DNA from: Pseudomonadota bacterium
GTDB taxonomy: Bacteria; Pseudomonadota; Alphaproteobacteria; Rhodospirillales; 2-02-FULL-58-16
Assembly: GCA_022545455.1 (NCBI GenBank)
Contig: JACZQZ010000003.1
Coordinates: forward strand, 1 to 52,570
Length of the DNA stretch: 52,570 nt
Direction: 5' to 3'
Part shown: in pieces, positions 1 to 8,410 of the stretch
Numbering within the stretch: the first letter of the stretch is position 1
How the letters are laid out: each line of letters starts with the position of its first letter
The notes under the pieces: model-generated
The model's database searches: none
What the model was told of the DNA's origin: nothing
What the model saw: only the letters and a program-made list of their open reading frames with translations
Program-made: the position numbers and the translations under genes

Positions 1-80
1 GCCATCGCCGGCGCCTCCCCTCCTGCCGAGGAAACGGGAAATGCGATCGTATGGGTGCACTTTAGCTGATGCAGGCCACT
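1..80. repeat. Half copy of the foldback element (copy E)
   Basis: Bases 1-80 match the right half of the complete foldback element at 19571-19840 almost base for base, including the CCTCCTGCC loop, the arm ending in GAGGAAACGGGAAA and the outer stem ending in GGCCACT. The left half lies outside the window. It shares the outer-stem sequence of copy D, so these two belong to one subtype. Confidence 0.85.
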
Positions 81-197
81 GTGCCCCTTCCGCCCCTTAC
101 CGTTGCCTGGCGGCGGCCAAGGGACTAGCCTTTACCGTCCCCAGCCGACGCGGGAACCGGAAGGCGGCGGGAAGCCTTTGAACACGGGAGGTACACC

Positions 198-611
198 ATG
201 GCGAAAGTTTCCTTGAACACCAGGCTCGGCGTTTCCGCCGACGAGGCCTGGAAGCTGATCGGCGGCTTCAACGCGCTGCCCGACTGGCACCCGGCGGTGG
301 AGAAAAGCGAACTGGAGAAGGAAGGCCAGGAGCGCATCCTCACCCTCGTCGGCGGCGCCAAGATCGTCGAACGGCTGGAACGGAGCGACGACGCCGAGCG
401 CGTCTATTCCTATTCCATCCTCAACAGCCCCCTGCCCGTCGCCAACTACAAGGCCACCATCCGCGTCCGGGACGCCGAAGGCGGCGCCTGCGATGTGGAG
501 TGGTCGAGCGAGTTCGATGCCGCCGGCGCCCCCGAAGCGGACGCGGTGAAGGTCATCGAGGGCATCTTCCAGGGCGGCCTGGACAACCTGAAAAAGATGT
601 TCGGCGGCTGA
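198..611 (+). CDS. SRPBCC family protein (polyketide cyclase/dehydrase-like)
   Basis: A 137-residue protein with the START/SRPBCC (helix-grip) pattern. The N-terminal strand is followed by the family's amphipathic helix with DEAWKLIGGFNALPDWHPAV at about residues 12-31. Then come strands with a charged RILTL..GAKIVERLE stretch, the VEWSSEFDA strand, and a long C-terminal helix ending KKMFGG. There is no signal peptide, so it is probably cytoplasmic. The family binds hydrophobic ligands in an internal cavity, and the ligand cannot be read from the sequence. The ATG follows a GGGAGG ribosome site at a good distance. It stands alone, followed by a repeat-rich gap. Confidence 0.85.
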   Translation: MAKVSLNTRLGVSADEAWKLIGGFNALPDWHPAVEKSELEKEGQERILTLVGGAKIVERLERSDDAERVYSYSILNSPLPVANYKATIRVRDAEGGACDVEWSSEFDAAGAPEADAVKVIEGIFQGGLDNLKKMFGG

Positions 612-648
612 GGCCCCCGCGCCGTCGCGGCGGCGGGATGGCGGCGTT

Positions 649-897
649 GGTTTCGGAAATATTCGCGATCGCGCGGAGTATGCTTGCCCCCCTCCGCGTC
701 CATTGCGTTTGAGTTTTTCAACGCGGAGGACGCCGAGGCACGCCGAGGTACGCTGAGAACCCTGAAAGCGAATTTCGAAATTCCGCGCCATGGCAGACGG
801 ATATGCATCTGGCCGCTGGTTTCGGAAATATCCGCGATCGCCCTTAGCACCTTTGCGTCCCTCTGCGTCCTCTGCGTTTAAACTCTATCAACGCCGG
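649..897. repeat. Pair of ~75-80 bp direct repeats with internal inverted segments
   Basis: The 362-bp gap between the SRPBCC gene and the toxin gene holds two related segments. One starts at 649 and one at 818, both with GGTTTCGGAAATAT(T/C)CGCGATCGC. Each continues into a GCGTCC..TGCGTTT tract and CTC/TTTTCAACG. Between them (about 720-745) lies an inverted version of the GCGTCCTCTGCGTTT tract. I see no gene here; the open frames across it are low-complexity arginine/serine shadows. Confidence 0.7.
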
Positions 898-973
898 GGC
901 ACGCGGGGAATTTTGTCAACGGTGCGCGTTTCATCCCGTCTTCGCCGGTCTCCGCCGTTTCCGTCCTTTCGCC

Positions 974-1366
974 TCACGCGGGTTCGGCGTTGGCCTCGAT
1001 CCACCGGGCGAGGCCGGTCTCCTCGACCTCGCCCGCGGCCAGGCCCAGAATGATCTGGGCTTCGTCGTCCGGCGCGGGGCGGAAACGATACCCGTTGAGT
1101 GCCAGAAACGCCTGTAGACACAGCAATCCGGTCCGCTTGTTGCCATCGGCGAAGGGATGATTGCGGACGATCCCCGTACAATAAGCGGCGGCCAGCCGGA
1201 ATATGCCGGCGTCGCCTTCATATGCATACCGGTCACGGGCCTTGGCGAGGGCGCTTTCCAGCAGCCCCGGATCCCGGAGGCCTTGCGCGCCACCGAACAC
1301 GGCCAACTGTTCGTCGTGAATGGCCAGCACCATCCGCATGGTGAGCCACTTCGGCTCGGCGGTCAC
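974..1366 (-). CDS. doc: Doc-type Fic-fold toxin of a toxin-antitoxin pair
   Basis: A 130-residue protein with the Doc/Fic core motif HPFADGNKRTG at about residues 69-79. This matches the HxFx(D/N)xNKR active-site loop of Doc kinases, which phosphorylate EF-Tu in the characterised P1 system. The length is typical of Doc (about 126 residues). Its ATG overlaps the stop of the upstream AbrB-type gene by 4 bp (ATGA), so the pair is translationally coupled. The histidine, aspartate, asparagine, lysine and arginine of the loop are all present, so it looks active. The target is inferred from the family. Confidence 0.9.
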   Translation of the reverse strand: MTAEPKWLTMRMVLAIHDEQLAVFGGAQGLRDPGLLESALAKARDRYAYEGDAGIFRLAAAYCTGIVRNHPFADGNKRTGLLCLQAFLALNGYRFRPAPDDEAQIILGLAAGEVEETGLARWIEANAEPA

Positions 1367-1590
1367 TTAGCCAGTTCTTTGAGCGCGTCGCGATGGTCGC
1401 GCATGTATTCCCGCGTCGCCTCCATGACCTTCGCGAAGTCCGGATCATAGGGCGTCAGCCGGAGACCGTCGGGCGTGCGCACGATGAAAAGCTTGTCGCC
1501 CTCCACCACGCCGAGCTTGTCCAGTTCGGCCTTGGGCAGAATCACCCCGTAGGAATTCCCGATCCTGCGGACCGTAACGTTGTCAGCCAA
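1363..1590 (-). CDS. AbrB/MazE-type antitoxin
   Basis: A 75-residue protein with the SpoVT/AbrB swapped-hairpin DNA-binding domain at the N-terminus: VTVRRIGNSYGVILPKAEL, then LGVVEGDKLFIV. The C-terminal helix (about residues 50-75) would bind and neutralise the toxin. I place the start at the TTG at 1590 because a GGAGG ribosome site sits 5 bases upstream. The in-frame TTG at 1608 lies upstream of that site and would add six residues outside the fold. Partner antitoxins of Doc are usually Phd-type, so this AbrB-Doc pairing is the less common arrangement. It probably autorepresses from the operator just upstream. Confidence 0.85.
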   Translation of the reverse strand: MADNVTVRRIGNSYGVILPKAELDKLGVVEGDKLFIVRTPDGLRLTPYDPDFAKVMEATREYMRDHRDALKELAK

Positions 1591-1612
1591 CACGACCTCC
1601 AAAGCCAAAAGA

Positions 1613-1640
1613 CATTATAACATATATTATAACATTGGCG
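1613..1640 (-). promoter_or_regulatory. AT-rich promoter/operator of the toxin-antitoxin operon
   Basis: In an otherwise GC-rich region, the 28 bp before the antitoxin gene read on the minus strand as ATGTTATAAT followed by ATATGTTATAATG. This is a direct repeat carrying two TATAAT -10 boxes and palindromic TTATAA cores. A repeated AT-rich site overlapping the -10 is what an autorepressing AbrB-type antitoxin would bind. The binding itself is inferred. Confidence 0.6.
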
Positions 1641-1711
1641 GGATTTCGTCAACGCCTGCGGCGGCCGGGGGCGGCGGTCCTCTCGTCCCTTTCGCCGCCG
1701 GGCGGCGGCCC

Positions 1712-2926
1712 CTACCCCACCGCACGCTTCAGGTTCTCGTCCAGCTTGTCGAGGAACTGCTGGGTGGTCAGCCACGGCTGGTCGGGGCCGATCAGGATCG
1801 CCAGGTCCTTGGTCATGAAGCCCGATTCGACGGTTTCCACGCACACCTTCTCCAGGGTCTCGGCGAAGGCCTGCACGTCGGCCGTGCCGTCGAACTTGCC
1901 CCGGTAGAAGAGCCCCCGCGTCCACGCGAAGATGGAGGCGATGGGGTTGGTCGAGGTCTCCTTGCCCTGCTGATGGAGCCGGTAATGGCGCGTCACCGTG
2001 CCGTGGGCGGCTTCCGCCTCCACCGTGTTCCCGTCCGGCGTCATCAGCACGGACGTCATCAGCCCCAGCGAGCCGAACCCCTGGGCGACGATGTCCGACT
2101 GCACGTCCCCGTCGTAGTTCTTGCACGCCCACACATAGCCGCCGCTCCACTTCATCGCCGCCGCCACCATGTCGTCGATCAGGCGGTGCTCGTAGGTGAT
2201 CTGCTTCTCGGCGAACCTGTCCTTGAAATCGGCCTCGAAGACCTCGGCGAACAGGTCCTTGAAGCGCCCGTCATAGGCCTTCAGGATGGTGTTCTTGGTC
2301 GACAGGTACAGCGGCCAGCCCAGGTCCAGCGCATAATTGAAACACGACCGTGCGAAGCCCCGGATGCTGTCGTCCAGATTGTACATGGCCACGGCGACGC
2401 CGCCGCCGGGAAAGTCGTAGACCTCGCGCTCGACGGGGTCGCCGCCGTCGGCCGGCGTGTAGGTGATCGTCAGCTTGCCCGGGCCCGGAACCACGAAGTC
2501 GGTGGCCCGGTACTGGTCGCCGAAGGCGTGGCGGCCGATGACGATGGGCTTGGTCCATCCCGGCACCAGACGGGGCACGTTCCTGCACACGATGGGCTCG
2601 CGGAAGATGGTGCCGCCGACGATGTTGCGGATGGTGCCGTTGGGCGAGCGCCACATCTGCTTGAGGCCGAATTCCTTCACCCGCGCCTCGTCGGGCGTGA
2701 TGGTGGCGCACTTGACGCCGACGCCGTAGGTCTTGATCGCCTCCGCCGCGTCGATGGTGATCCGGTCCTCGGTCTCGTCCCGCTTTTCGATGCCGAGGTC
2801 GTAGTACTTCAGGTCCACCTCCAGATACGGCACGATCAGCTTGTCCTTGATGAAGGCCCAGATGATTCGCGTCATTTCGTCGCCGTCCAGCTCGACGATG
2901 GGGTTCAGGACCTTGATTTTCGTCAT
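1712..2926 (-). CDS. icd: NADP-dependent isocitrate dehydrogenase
   Basis: A 404-residue homodimer-type isocitrate dehydrogenase of the eukaryote-like subfamily, converting isocitrate to 2-oxoglutarate with NADPH in the TCA cycle. The isocitrate-binding segment [10 protein letters not shown] lies at about residues 92-101, and the metal-binding signature [19 protein letters not shown] at about 270-292. The NADP-binding [12 protein letters not shown] segment (about 307-318) carries the histidine and arginine that select NADP. Length and start agree with alphaproteobacterial Icd. It is transcribed alone, with the LOG gene upstream on the same strand. Confidence 0.96.
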   Translation of the reverse strand: MTKIKVLNPIVELDGDEMTRIIWAFIKDKLIVPYLEVDLKYYDLGIEKRDETEDRITIDAAEAIKTYGVGVKCATITPDEARVKEFGLKQMWRSPNGTIRNIVGGTIFREPIVCRNVPRLVPGWTKPIVIGRHAFGDQYRATDFVVPGPGKLTITYTPADGGDPVEREVYDFPGGGVAVAMYNLDDSIRGFARSCFNYALDLGWPLYLSTKNTILKAYDGRFKDLFAEVFEADFKDRFAEKQITYEHRLIDDMVAAAMKWSGGYVWACKNYDGDVQSDIVAQGFGSLGLMTSVLMTPDGNTVEAEAAHGTVTRHYRLHQQGKETSTNPIASIFAWTRGLFYRGKFDGTADVQAFAETLEKVCVETVESGFMTKDLAILIGPDQPWLTTQQFLDKLDENLKRAVG

Positions 2927-2981
2927 GGGCGGTTCTCCCGGAAAAAATCCAATAAAAACAATAAGTACGCAGGCTCGCCCG

Positions 2982-3566
2982 TCACAGGTGGCTGGTCAGC
3001 ACTACCTCCCGGGGCTCGGGCGCGTCCTCCAGGGCGGTGAACACGTCGTCCACGCCGTCGACCACCGTGAACAGCTCGGCGATGGCCGGATGGGCGAAGC
3101 CGCCGGCGACGATGCCCTGCATCAGCGCCTTGAACGGCCCCCAGTAGCCGCCCACGTCGACCATCACGATGGGCTTGGCGTGCAGTTGAAGCTGCTTCCA
3201 GGTGGTGATCTCGAGGGTCTCGTCCAGGGTGCCCAGGCCGCCGGGCAGAACCACGAAGCCGTCGGACATCTCGAACATGCGGCGTTTGCGCTCATGCATG
3301 CTGCCGACGACGATCAGCTCGGTCACGTCCGGGTTCTCCACCTCGTATTGCATGAGAAAGTCGGGGATGACGCCGATCACTTCTCCGCCACCCTCGAGCA
3401 CGGCTTCGGCGAGGATCCCCATCAGGCCGATACGCCCGCCGCCGTAGACCAGGCGCACGCCGCGCCCGACCATGAGGACCCCCAGCCTTCGCGCCGCCTC
3501 CGTGTACGCCGGGTCGTCGCCCACCTTGGAGCCGCAAAAGACGCAGATGGAGGTGATGGTGGTCAT
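2982..3566 (-). CDS. LOG family protein (nucleoside monophosphate phosphoribohydrolase-like)
   Basis: A 194-residue Rossmann-fold protein of the LOG family. The nucleotide-binding [10 protein letters not shown] lies at 41-50, and the catalytic PGGLGTLDE (consensus PGGxGTxxE) at 108-116, preceded by a conserved [13 protein letters not shown]. Members cleave cytokinin riboside 5'-monophosphates or other nucleoside monophosphates to the free base. They were long misnamed lysine decarboxylases. I chose the ATG at 3566 because GGAAAGAG precedes it. A longer frame reaches back into the foldback element and adds nothing of the family. Confidence 0.9.
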   Translation of the reverse strand: MTTITSICVFCGSKVGDDPAYTEAARRLGVLMVGRGVRLVYGGGRIGLMGILAEAVLEGGGEVIGVIPDFLMQYEVENPDVTELIVVGSMHERKRRMFEMSDGFVVLPGGLGTLDETLEITTWKQLQLHAKPIVMVDVGGYWGPFKALMQGIVAGGFAHPAIAELFTVVDGVDDVFTALEDAPEPREVVLTSHL

Positions 3567-3613
3567 GGTGCTCTTTCCGCCGCTCCGGGCCCGGGGACCA
3601 TCCCGGGGACCAT

Positions 3614-3846
3614 AATACCAAGGAGCGCTGATCATGATGCATAGAGATCGCGTAGGCGGCTCGTCGGGCAGGAGGAAAGGTGCAGGCGATGCGGCGCATC
3701 GTCAAAACTTTTCGACGCCCTCCGACGGGCCGCATACGCGACCGGAACGGCGGCTTACCAAGGTTTTCGGACGGCGTCGCGCACGCTCCTAGCCGAAAAC
3801 CTTGGTAAGCAGTCTCTATGGGTCATGATCAGCGTTCCTTGGTATT
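3614..3846. repeat. Foldback element, copy A (233 bp)
   Basis: The two 33-34 base ends (AATACCAAGG...ATAGAGA and its complement) are reverse complements with about 31 matches. Inside are two further arms. A perfect stem is formed by CTTACCAAGGTTTTCGG and its complement around 3755-3811, enclosing CGGACGGCGTCGCGC..GCTCCTAGCCG. A less regular left arm holds GGCAGGAGG and GATGC/GCATC. It is inverted relative to copies B and D. It lies between the LOG gene and the TPR gene. The remaining bases 3847-4042 before the TPR gene show nothing I recognise. Confidence 0.9.
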
Positions 3847-4042
3847 GGAGTATCCGCTCCTGCGGTTGCGTTCACCGAATTGTTACCGTGCGCGGGGCGT
3901 TGGAGTTGCTTTTCCCGACGCCGGCCCTTTTAATTCATGGCAACGGCGCCCTGCCATTGCGAGAGCAAGGAATTAGGACCGGCCCGGCGGTTTTCCGATC
4001 TGGGCGGTTCGCCAACCAACCGATGAACACGGGGAGAGTACC

Positions 4043-4513
4043 ATGCGAATCACATCCATAGTGGCCGTCGTGTTGACCCTGGGATTGATCTCGACGGCCA
4101 TGGCCGCGGGCTCGACCAGTTCTTCGAGCCGGCCCGCCGCCAAGCCAAGCACGTATCAGCAAGGGGTGTCGGCCGTGAAGGCCGGCGACTACGGGCGCGC
4201 CCTCGGCCTGTTGCAGAAGGTGGTCCGGGCCAACCCGCGCAACGCCGACGCCTGGAACTACATCGGCTTCAGCCACCGTAACCTGAAGCAGTTGGACCAG
4301 GCCCTGGCCGCCTACACCAAGGCGCTGGCCATCGATCCCGAGCATCGCGGCGCCAACGAGTATCTGGGCGAGCTTTACCTGCAGACGGGCGACCTGGAAA
4401 AGGCCCGGGCACGCCTGAAAACCCTGGACTCCGCGTGCATCTTCGGCTGCGAGGAGTACGACGACCTCAAGCAGGCGATCAAGAAGTACGAGGCGGCTCG
4501 CAAGAGCGGTTGA
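4043..4513 (+). CDS. Secreted TPR-repeat protein
   Basis: A 156-residue protein with a signal peptide (hydrophobic residues 6-19, cleavage after AMA at about 21) and a serine-rich linker. About two and a half tetratricopeptide repeats follow at roughly 38-135 (YQQGVSAVKAGDYGRALGLL; WNYIGFSHRNLKQLDQALAAY; YLGELYLQTGDLEKA). Two cysteines (CIFGC) near 129-133 could form a disulphide in the periplasm. TPR proteins of this size usually act as adaptors, and the partner is unknown. GGGGAGAG precedes the ATG at a normal distance. Confidence 0.85.
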   Translation: MRITSIVAVVLTLGLISTAMAAGSTSSSSRPAAKPSTYQQGVSAVKAGDYGRALGLLQKVVRANPRNADAWNYIGFSHRNLKQLDQALAAYTKALAIDPEHRGANEYLGELYLQTGDLEKARARLKTLDSACIFGCEEYDDLKQAIKKYEAARKSG

Positions 4514-4631
4514 GCGACCCCCGCCGCCCCTGCCCGTGGTGCCCGCGTTTGATCGGCCGGGATGGGATGGCCGGCGGCGCCGTCGCCTGTTTGCCGCGGC
4601 GGCGCCATCGTCGGCGGTTTGAGTCATCGCC

Positions 4632-5312
4632 ATGATGCTTCCTATGTCCCTGCTTGGCGATTACTGGGCGTCCGTGGCGGCGTTCGCCGTGTTCGGTCTG
4701 CTCCACTCCGTCGGCGCCCAGGAGCCATGCAAGAACGCGCTGGCCCGCTGGACCAGTCCGTTCCTTGTCGAACACTTCTGGCGCGTGCTCTATTGCGGCC
4801 TCAGTTACGCCGCCCTGTACTGGGCCGTCGCCGCCCTGCACTGGGCCCGAAACCTGGACAACGACGTCTGGCTCGTCGTCTATCCGGAATGGCTGTGGCA
4901 GATCGTCACCGCCGTGCACCTGGGTTCCATAGCCTTGCTGTATGCGGCCTTCCTGCAAAGCGATTACCTGGAGTTCCTCGGCCTCACCCAGGCGAAGCGG
5001 GGGATCCTCAAGCTGCTCGGCAGGCCGGTCCGCCAAGCGGACCTCCGGTTGTTCGGAACCCATCGCCTGGTGACGGGCGGCCTGTACGGATGGGTGCGCC
5101 ACCCGATGCTGGCCGCCGGGCTCCTGTTTCTGCTGACCAGCGGGCCGTCGCTCAACAACCTCGTCTATACCGCCATGTATGCGGCCTACATGGTGATCGG
5201 CGGCTATTACGAGGAACGGCGCATGATCAGGATATTCGGACAGGAATACCTCCGCTACCGGCGCCGGGTGGGGGCGTTTTTCCCGCGGTTTCGCCTGGCG
5301 ACGGCGAGGTGA
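4632..5312 (+). CDS. Membrane methyltransferase-like protein (ICMT/PEMT/NnrU superfamily)
   Basis: A 226-residue integral membrane protein with about five hydrophobic segments. Its C-terminal half carries the isoprenylcysteine/phospholipid methyltransferase signature: GLYGWVRHPMLAAGLL at about 152-167, then YYEERRMIRIFGQEYLRYRR at about 193-212. The RHP and EE..M motifs bind S-adenosylmethionine in that superfamily. The substrate is not evident; NnrU-like proteins of the same fold occur near denitrification genes. No strong ribosome site is visible, and ATGs at 4632 and 4635 are both possible. Confidence 0.75.
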   Translation: MMLPMSLLGDYWASVAAFAVFGLLHSVGAQEPCKNALARWTSPFLVEHFWRVLYCGLSYAALYWAVAALHWARNLDNDVWLVVYPEWLWQIVTAVHLGSIALLYAAFLQSDYLEFLGLTQAKRGILKLLGRPVRQADLRLFGTHRLVTGGLYGWVRHPMLAAGLLFLLTSGPSLNNLVYTAMYAAYMVIGGYYEERRMIRIFGQEYLRYRRRVGAFFPRFRLATAR

Positions 5313-5315
5313 CCG

Positions 5316-5438
5316 ATGTTGGAAAGGCTGTCGGAATTCTTTTACGATCCCGTGGTGTTCTGGAGTGTCCCCTTGGCGCTGGTTGCGCTCAGGGCCGGCA
5401 TCCGCCGGGTGCGGGCATGGGTTCGCCGGGGCCGCTGA
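5316..5438 (+). CDS. Small membrane-associated hypothetical protein (40 aa)
   Basis: A 40-codon frame begins 4 bases after the methyltransferase-like gene, with GAGGTG as ribosome site. The product has a hydrophobic centre (VVFWSVPLALVAL) followed by a strongly basic tail (RAGIRRVRAWVRRGR). This is the usual look of a small single-pass inner-membrane peptide. Its spacing suggests co-translation with the upstream gene. I do not recognise a family. The call rests on start signal, spacing and composition only. Confidence 0.45.
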   Translation: MLERLSEFFYDPVVFWSVPLALVALRAGIRRVRAWVRRGR

Positions 5439-5522
5439 GGGCGGTGCGGCGCGTCGGCGTTGCGCCGCCCCGTTGGCCGTATTAATGTCGTCCGAAGCAC
5501 GTTTTGGCAAATTCGTTGCACG

Positions 5523-6674
5523 GTGCATTCCAAGGTGAACAGGTCGCTGCTGTTAATCACCGTTGGCGTCGGCGTCGTCGTTCTCGCCATCGGACTGAAC
5601 TACGTTCTTTGGCAGGAGGAGGTGACGGAGGTCGCCCCCCCGGCCGAACAGGTGGTGGCTGGGGACACCGGGCGGACGACGCCCCCCGTTGCGGGCAAGC
5701 CGAAAAAAGAGGTGTCGGACTCCCTCAGGTTCGACGTGGTGCGCGTCACCCCGGAGGGGGAAGCCGTCATGGCGGGACGGGCCAAACCGGGCAGCACCGT
5801 CACCATTCTCGATAAAGACAAGTCCCTCGGCGAGGTCACCGCCGATGAGCGCGGCGAATGGGTGTTCGTGCCGGAGAAACCGCTGGCGTCCGGCAGCCGC
5901 CAGTTGGGCCTGGAGATACGCAAGAAGAGCGGCGAAACCGTGCAATCGGAATCGGTGGTCGTGCTGGTGGTGCCGGAAAAGGGCAAGGACATCGCCGGAC
6001 GTCCCACGGAGAAGCCGTCTCAGCCGCTGGCCCTGATGGTTCCCCGCAAGGGGACGGGTCCCAGCACGGTCCTGCAGAAACCGGCGATCGGGGCGCCGGA
6101 ACCGGCGGCCGGACCGACCAGGTTCGCGGCCGTGGCGCCGACCCCCGGGGGCGTGCCGCCCGCGCCCGGGGCCGCGCCGGGGGGATCCGTGGCCGCGCCG
6201 CCGAAACCCTCGGGCGGGGGCATGGGTTTCAGGCTCAGCGTCGATACGGTGGATTACGACGACGCCGGGCGTTTAAGCCTCAGCGGCCGCGCCCCGCCCG
6301 GCGCCCTGGTGCAGCTTTATCTGAACAACCGTTTCATCGGGCGCACCAGGGCCGGCAGCGACGGTATCTGGCGCTTAAGCCCCGACAGAACCGTCGTGCC
6401 CGGGCTTTATACCCTGCGTGTCGATCACGTGGACGCGAACGGCAAGGTCCTGGCGCGCCTGGCCTTTCCGTTCGCCCGCGCCGAGCCATTGACGGGGATT
6501 CGCCCGGGTACGGTGGTCGTCGTCCAGCCGGGCAACAGTCTGTGGCGTCTGGCGCGGCGCGCATACGGCGCCGGCATGCAGTACACGATGATCTTCGAGG
6601 CCAACAGGGACCAGATCCGCGATCCGGATTTGATCTATCCCGGACAGGTCTTCACCCTGCCCGTCACCAACTGA
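5523..6674 (+). CDS. Membrane-anchored Ig-like/LysM peptidoglycan-binding protein
   Basis: A protein of about 383 residues with one N-terminal transmembrane helix (SLLLITVGVGVVVLAIGL). Two bacterial Ig-like domains share the pattern G.A.PG..V.......G....D..G.W.. (about residues 75-140 and 240-315), joined by a proline/alanine-rich linker. A C-terminal LysM domain (about 330-380) contains VVVQPGNSLWRLARRAYG and ends PDLIYPGQVFTLP. LysM binds peptidoglycan, so the protein should link membrane and wall. The start is uncertain: GTG 5523, GTG 5535 or TTG 5460, none with a strong ribosome site. Confidence 0.85.
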   Translation: MHSKVNRSLLLITVGVGVVVLAIGLNYVLWQEEVTEVAPPAEQVVAGDTGRTTPPVAGKPKKEVSDSLRFDVVRVTPEGEAVMAGRAKPGSTVTILDKDKSLGEVTADERGEWVFVPEKPLASGSRQLGLEIRKKSGETVQSESVVVLVVPEKGKDIAGRPTEKPSQPLALMVPRKGTGPSTVLQKPAIGAPEPAAGPTRFAAVAPTPGGVPPAPGAAPGGSVAAPPKPSGGGMGFRLSVDTVDYDDAGRLSLSGRAPPGALVQLYLNNRFIGRTRAGSDGIWRLSPDRTVVPGLYTLRVDHVDANGKVLARLAFPFARAEPLTGIRPGTVVVVQPGNSLWRLARRAYGAGMQYTMIFEANRDQIRDPDLIYPGQVFTLPVTN

Positions 6675-6676
6675 TA

Positions 6677-7189
6677 TCAAATTTCCTGTACATCGGCATG
6701 ACCGGCCGCCACGGGCGGTTCGACGACCTGGGCCAGCAGCTCGAGGAACGGTTGCGCCTCCAGGAGCAGGCGCGCGGTGCTCGACATCAGGACCACCGGC
6801 GTCAGGGGTTCCTCGAAACGCATTTCCTCGAACAGCAGGATCCGCTGCTCGCGCGTCGTCTGAACCCGCCCGCCGAGGGCCCGGCCGGCGGCGGCGACAA
6901 TGGCCAGCGCGTCGGCCCTCTTGCCCAACGATTCGGCGGAATAGGGCAGATTCCCCAGATGGGCGTGGAATCGCATGCGCCCGCTGTGGTCACTGGATTC
7001 CGTGCGCACGGCGAACAAAAAGCCCCGGTATTCGAAGGTGAACTCCAGCCGCGTGCTGTCCGACTTGCGCGTCAGACGGCCCTGGCCGTCCACGGCCAGG
7101 GAGCGCACCCCGATGCGGGGGCGGCGCCCGTCGACGAATCTTACCAAGTCCGTCGCCGGGCGGGCCGGGCTGTTATCCTCCATCGCCAT
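6677..7189 (-). CDS. Conserved-looking hypothetical protein
   Basis: A 170-residue protein that I do not recognise. It is soluble with no signal peptide. An N-terminal half of mixed strands (RLEFTFEYRGFLFAVRT; MRFHAHLGNLPYSAES) leads to a C-terminal helical part (TREQRILLFEEM; ARLLLEAQPFLELLAQVV). GAGGGA lies just ahead of the ATG. Its stop lies 2 bases from that of the LysM gene, so the two are convergent with no room for separate terminators. The codon pattern matches its neighbours, so it is probably a real gene. Confidence 0.6.
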   Translation of the reverse strand: MAMEDNSPARPATDLVRFVDGRRPRIGVRSLAVDGQGRLTRKSDSTRLEFTFEYRGFLFAVRTESSDHSGRMRFHAHLGNLPYSAESLGKRADALAIVAAAGRALGGRVQTTREQRILLFEEMRFEEPLTPVVLMSSTARLLLEAQPFLELLAQVVEPPVAAGHADVQEI

Positions 7190-7446
7190 GCAGTTTCCCT
7201 CGAAACCAACCGCTTCGCGTCCCTAAGGAACATGGGGCCTGCGCAGGGCCGCCGGCAAGGCCCCCGAAGGGATAGTCCGGCCGGGCCACCCGAACCGGCG
7301 CCGCCGGCCGCAGGGGGACAAATACCGGATAGGCGCACGCAAGGCTTAACGTCGCCCCCCGCCGATAGTAGAATGGCCCCGTCGGGCATTTCGAATTACC
7401 GTTTACATATCCTCGATCGTGATAAGGGCCGCATAAAGGCTGCATC

Positions 7447-8133
7447 TTGCTGAAAATCGTCTTCGTACGCATCAACCGTGCCGGCTGGCCGTTCATCGGA
7501 CTCTTCGCCGCCGCTTCCGTGGGCCTGGCGTACGTTGCCCCGGCGGCGGGGTGGATCGGCGCCCTCCTGACCGCCTGGTGCATATATTTCTTCCGCGATC
7601 CCGACCGGGTGACGCCGACCCGCCAGGGGCTGATCGTCAGCCCCGCCGATGGCGTCGTGCAACTGATCGACCAGGCGCCGCCGCCCTCGGAGCTGGGGAT
7701 GGGAGATCAGCCCCGCACGCGGATCGCCATCTTCATGAGCGCGTTCGACGTCCATGTGAACCGCATCCCGTGTGACGGCGTCATCACCGGCCTGGCGTAC
7801 AGGCCGGGAAAGTTCTTCAACGCCTCGCTCGATAAATCCAGCGAGTTCAACGAGCGCCAAGCCGTGCGCCTGACGACCCCGGACGGCCACGACATCGCCT
7901 TCGTCCAGATTGCCGGCCTGATCGCCCGGCGCATCCAGTGCGAGCTCGCCAAAGGCCAGGAAGTGCGCGCCGGCATGCGTTTCGGCCTCATACGCTTTGG
8001 CAGCCGCGTCGACGTGTACCTGCCGGACGGCGTGGCGCCACTGGTCGCCCTCGGGCACAAAACGGTGAGCGGGGAAACCGTCATCGCCGATGTCCGCGCC
8101 CAGGAGCCGGCACGCGACGGCGAAGTCCGCTAA
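7447..8133 (+). CDS. psd: Phosphatidylserine decarboxylase proenzyme
   Basis: A 228-residue short-type (archaeal-type) phosphatidylserine decarboxylase, which makes phosphatidylethanolamine. Features in order: two N-terminal hydrophobic segments, FRDP at 49-52, SPADG at 65-69, the conserved DVHVNR at 101-106, and RFGSRVDVYLP at 183-193. Self-cleavage between G185 and S186 would create the pyruvoyl cofactor on the small chain. The start is a TTG with AAAGG 8 bases upstream. Its stop lies at the edge of foldback copy B, beyond which pssA follows on the same strand. The two consecutive steps of PE synthesis are therefore paired. Confidence 0.95.
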   Translation: MLKIVFVRINRAGWPFIGLFAAASVGLAYVAPAAGWIGALLTAWCIYFFRDPDRVTPTRQGLIVSPADGVVQLIDQAPPPSELGMGDQPRTRIAIFMSAFDVHVNRIPCDGVITGLAYRPGKFFNASLDKSSEFNERQAVRLTTPDGHDIAFVQIAGLIARRIQCELAKGQEVRAGMRFGLIRFGSRVDVYLPDGVAPLVALGHKTVSGETVIADVRAQEPARDGEVR

Positions 8134-8395
8134 TGGTAAGAATCCAACATATGGTGCCCATAGGACGGCTTTCCGAGTTCGTCCGGCTAGGCGCGGGACG
8201 CGCGGTGATGCTGGCGCATCACACGCGTCGCGCAACGACGCCGGCGGGCTCGGAAAGCCGCCCTATGGGTCGCCTATCCCGCTTCCTCGGGGCGTCAAGC
8301 GCGCTTACCGATGCGACAGCATCGCCGCCGCACGCTTTCCTGCCGAGGAAACGGGATAGGCGATCCTATGGGTACCATATGTTGGATTCTTACCA
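8134..8395. repeat. Foldback element, copy B (262 bp) inside the psd-pssA operon
   Basis: The outer 32-base ends (TGGTAAGAATCCAACATATG... and its complement) differ at one position. Two inner arms follow. One has stem GGCTTTCCGAG/CTCGGAAAGCC enclosing CCGGCTAGGCGCG..GTCGCGCAACGACGCCGG. The other has stem CGCCTATCCCG/CGGGATAGGCG enclosing GGGGCGTCAAG, GCGATGC-like pairs and CCTGCC. The element fills essentially the whole psd-pssA intergenic space. It starts at the psd stop codon and ends two bases before the pssA ribosome site. Confidence 0.9.
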
Positions 8396-8410
8396 CTAGG
8401 AGGCCGCCCC

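Noticed and set aside
1580-3040. Long plus-strand frame opposite icd
   Set aside because: Wholly antisense to a well-conserved isocitrate dehydrogenase with no recognisable domain.
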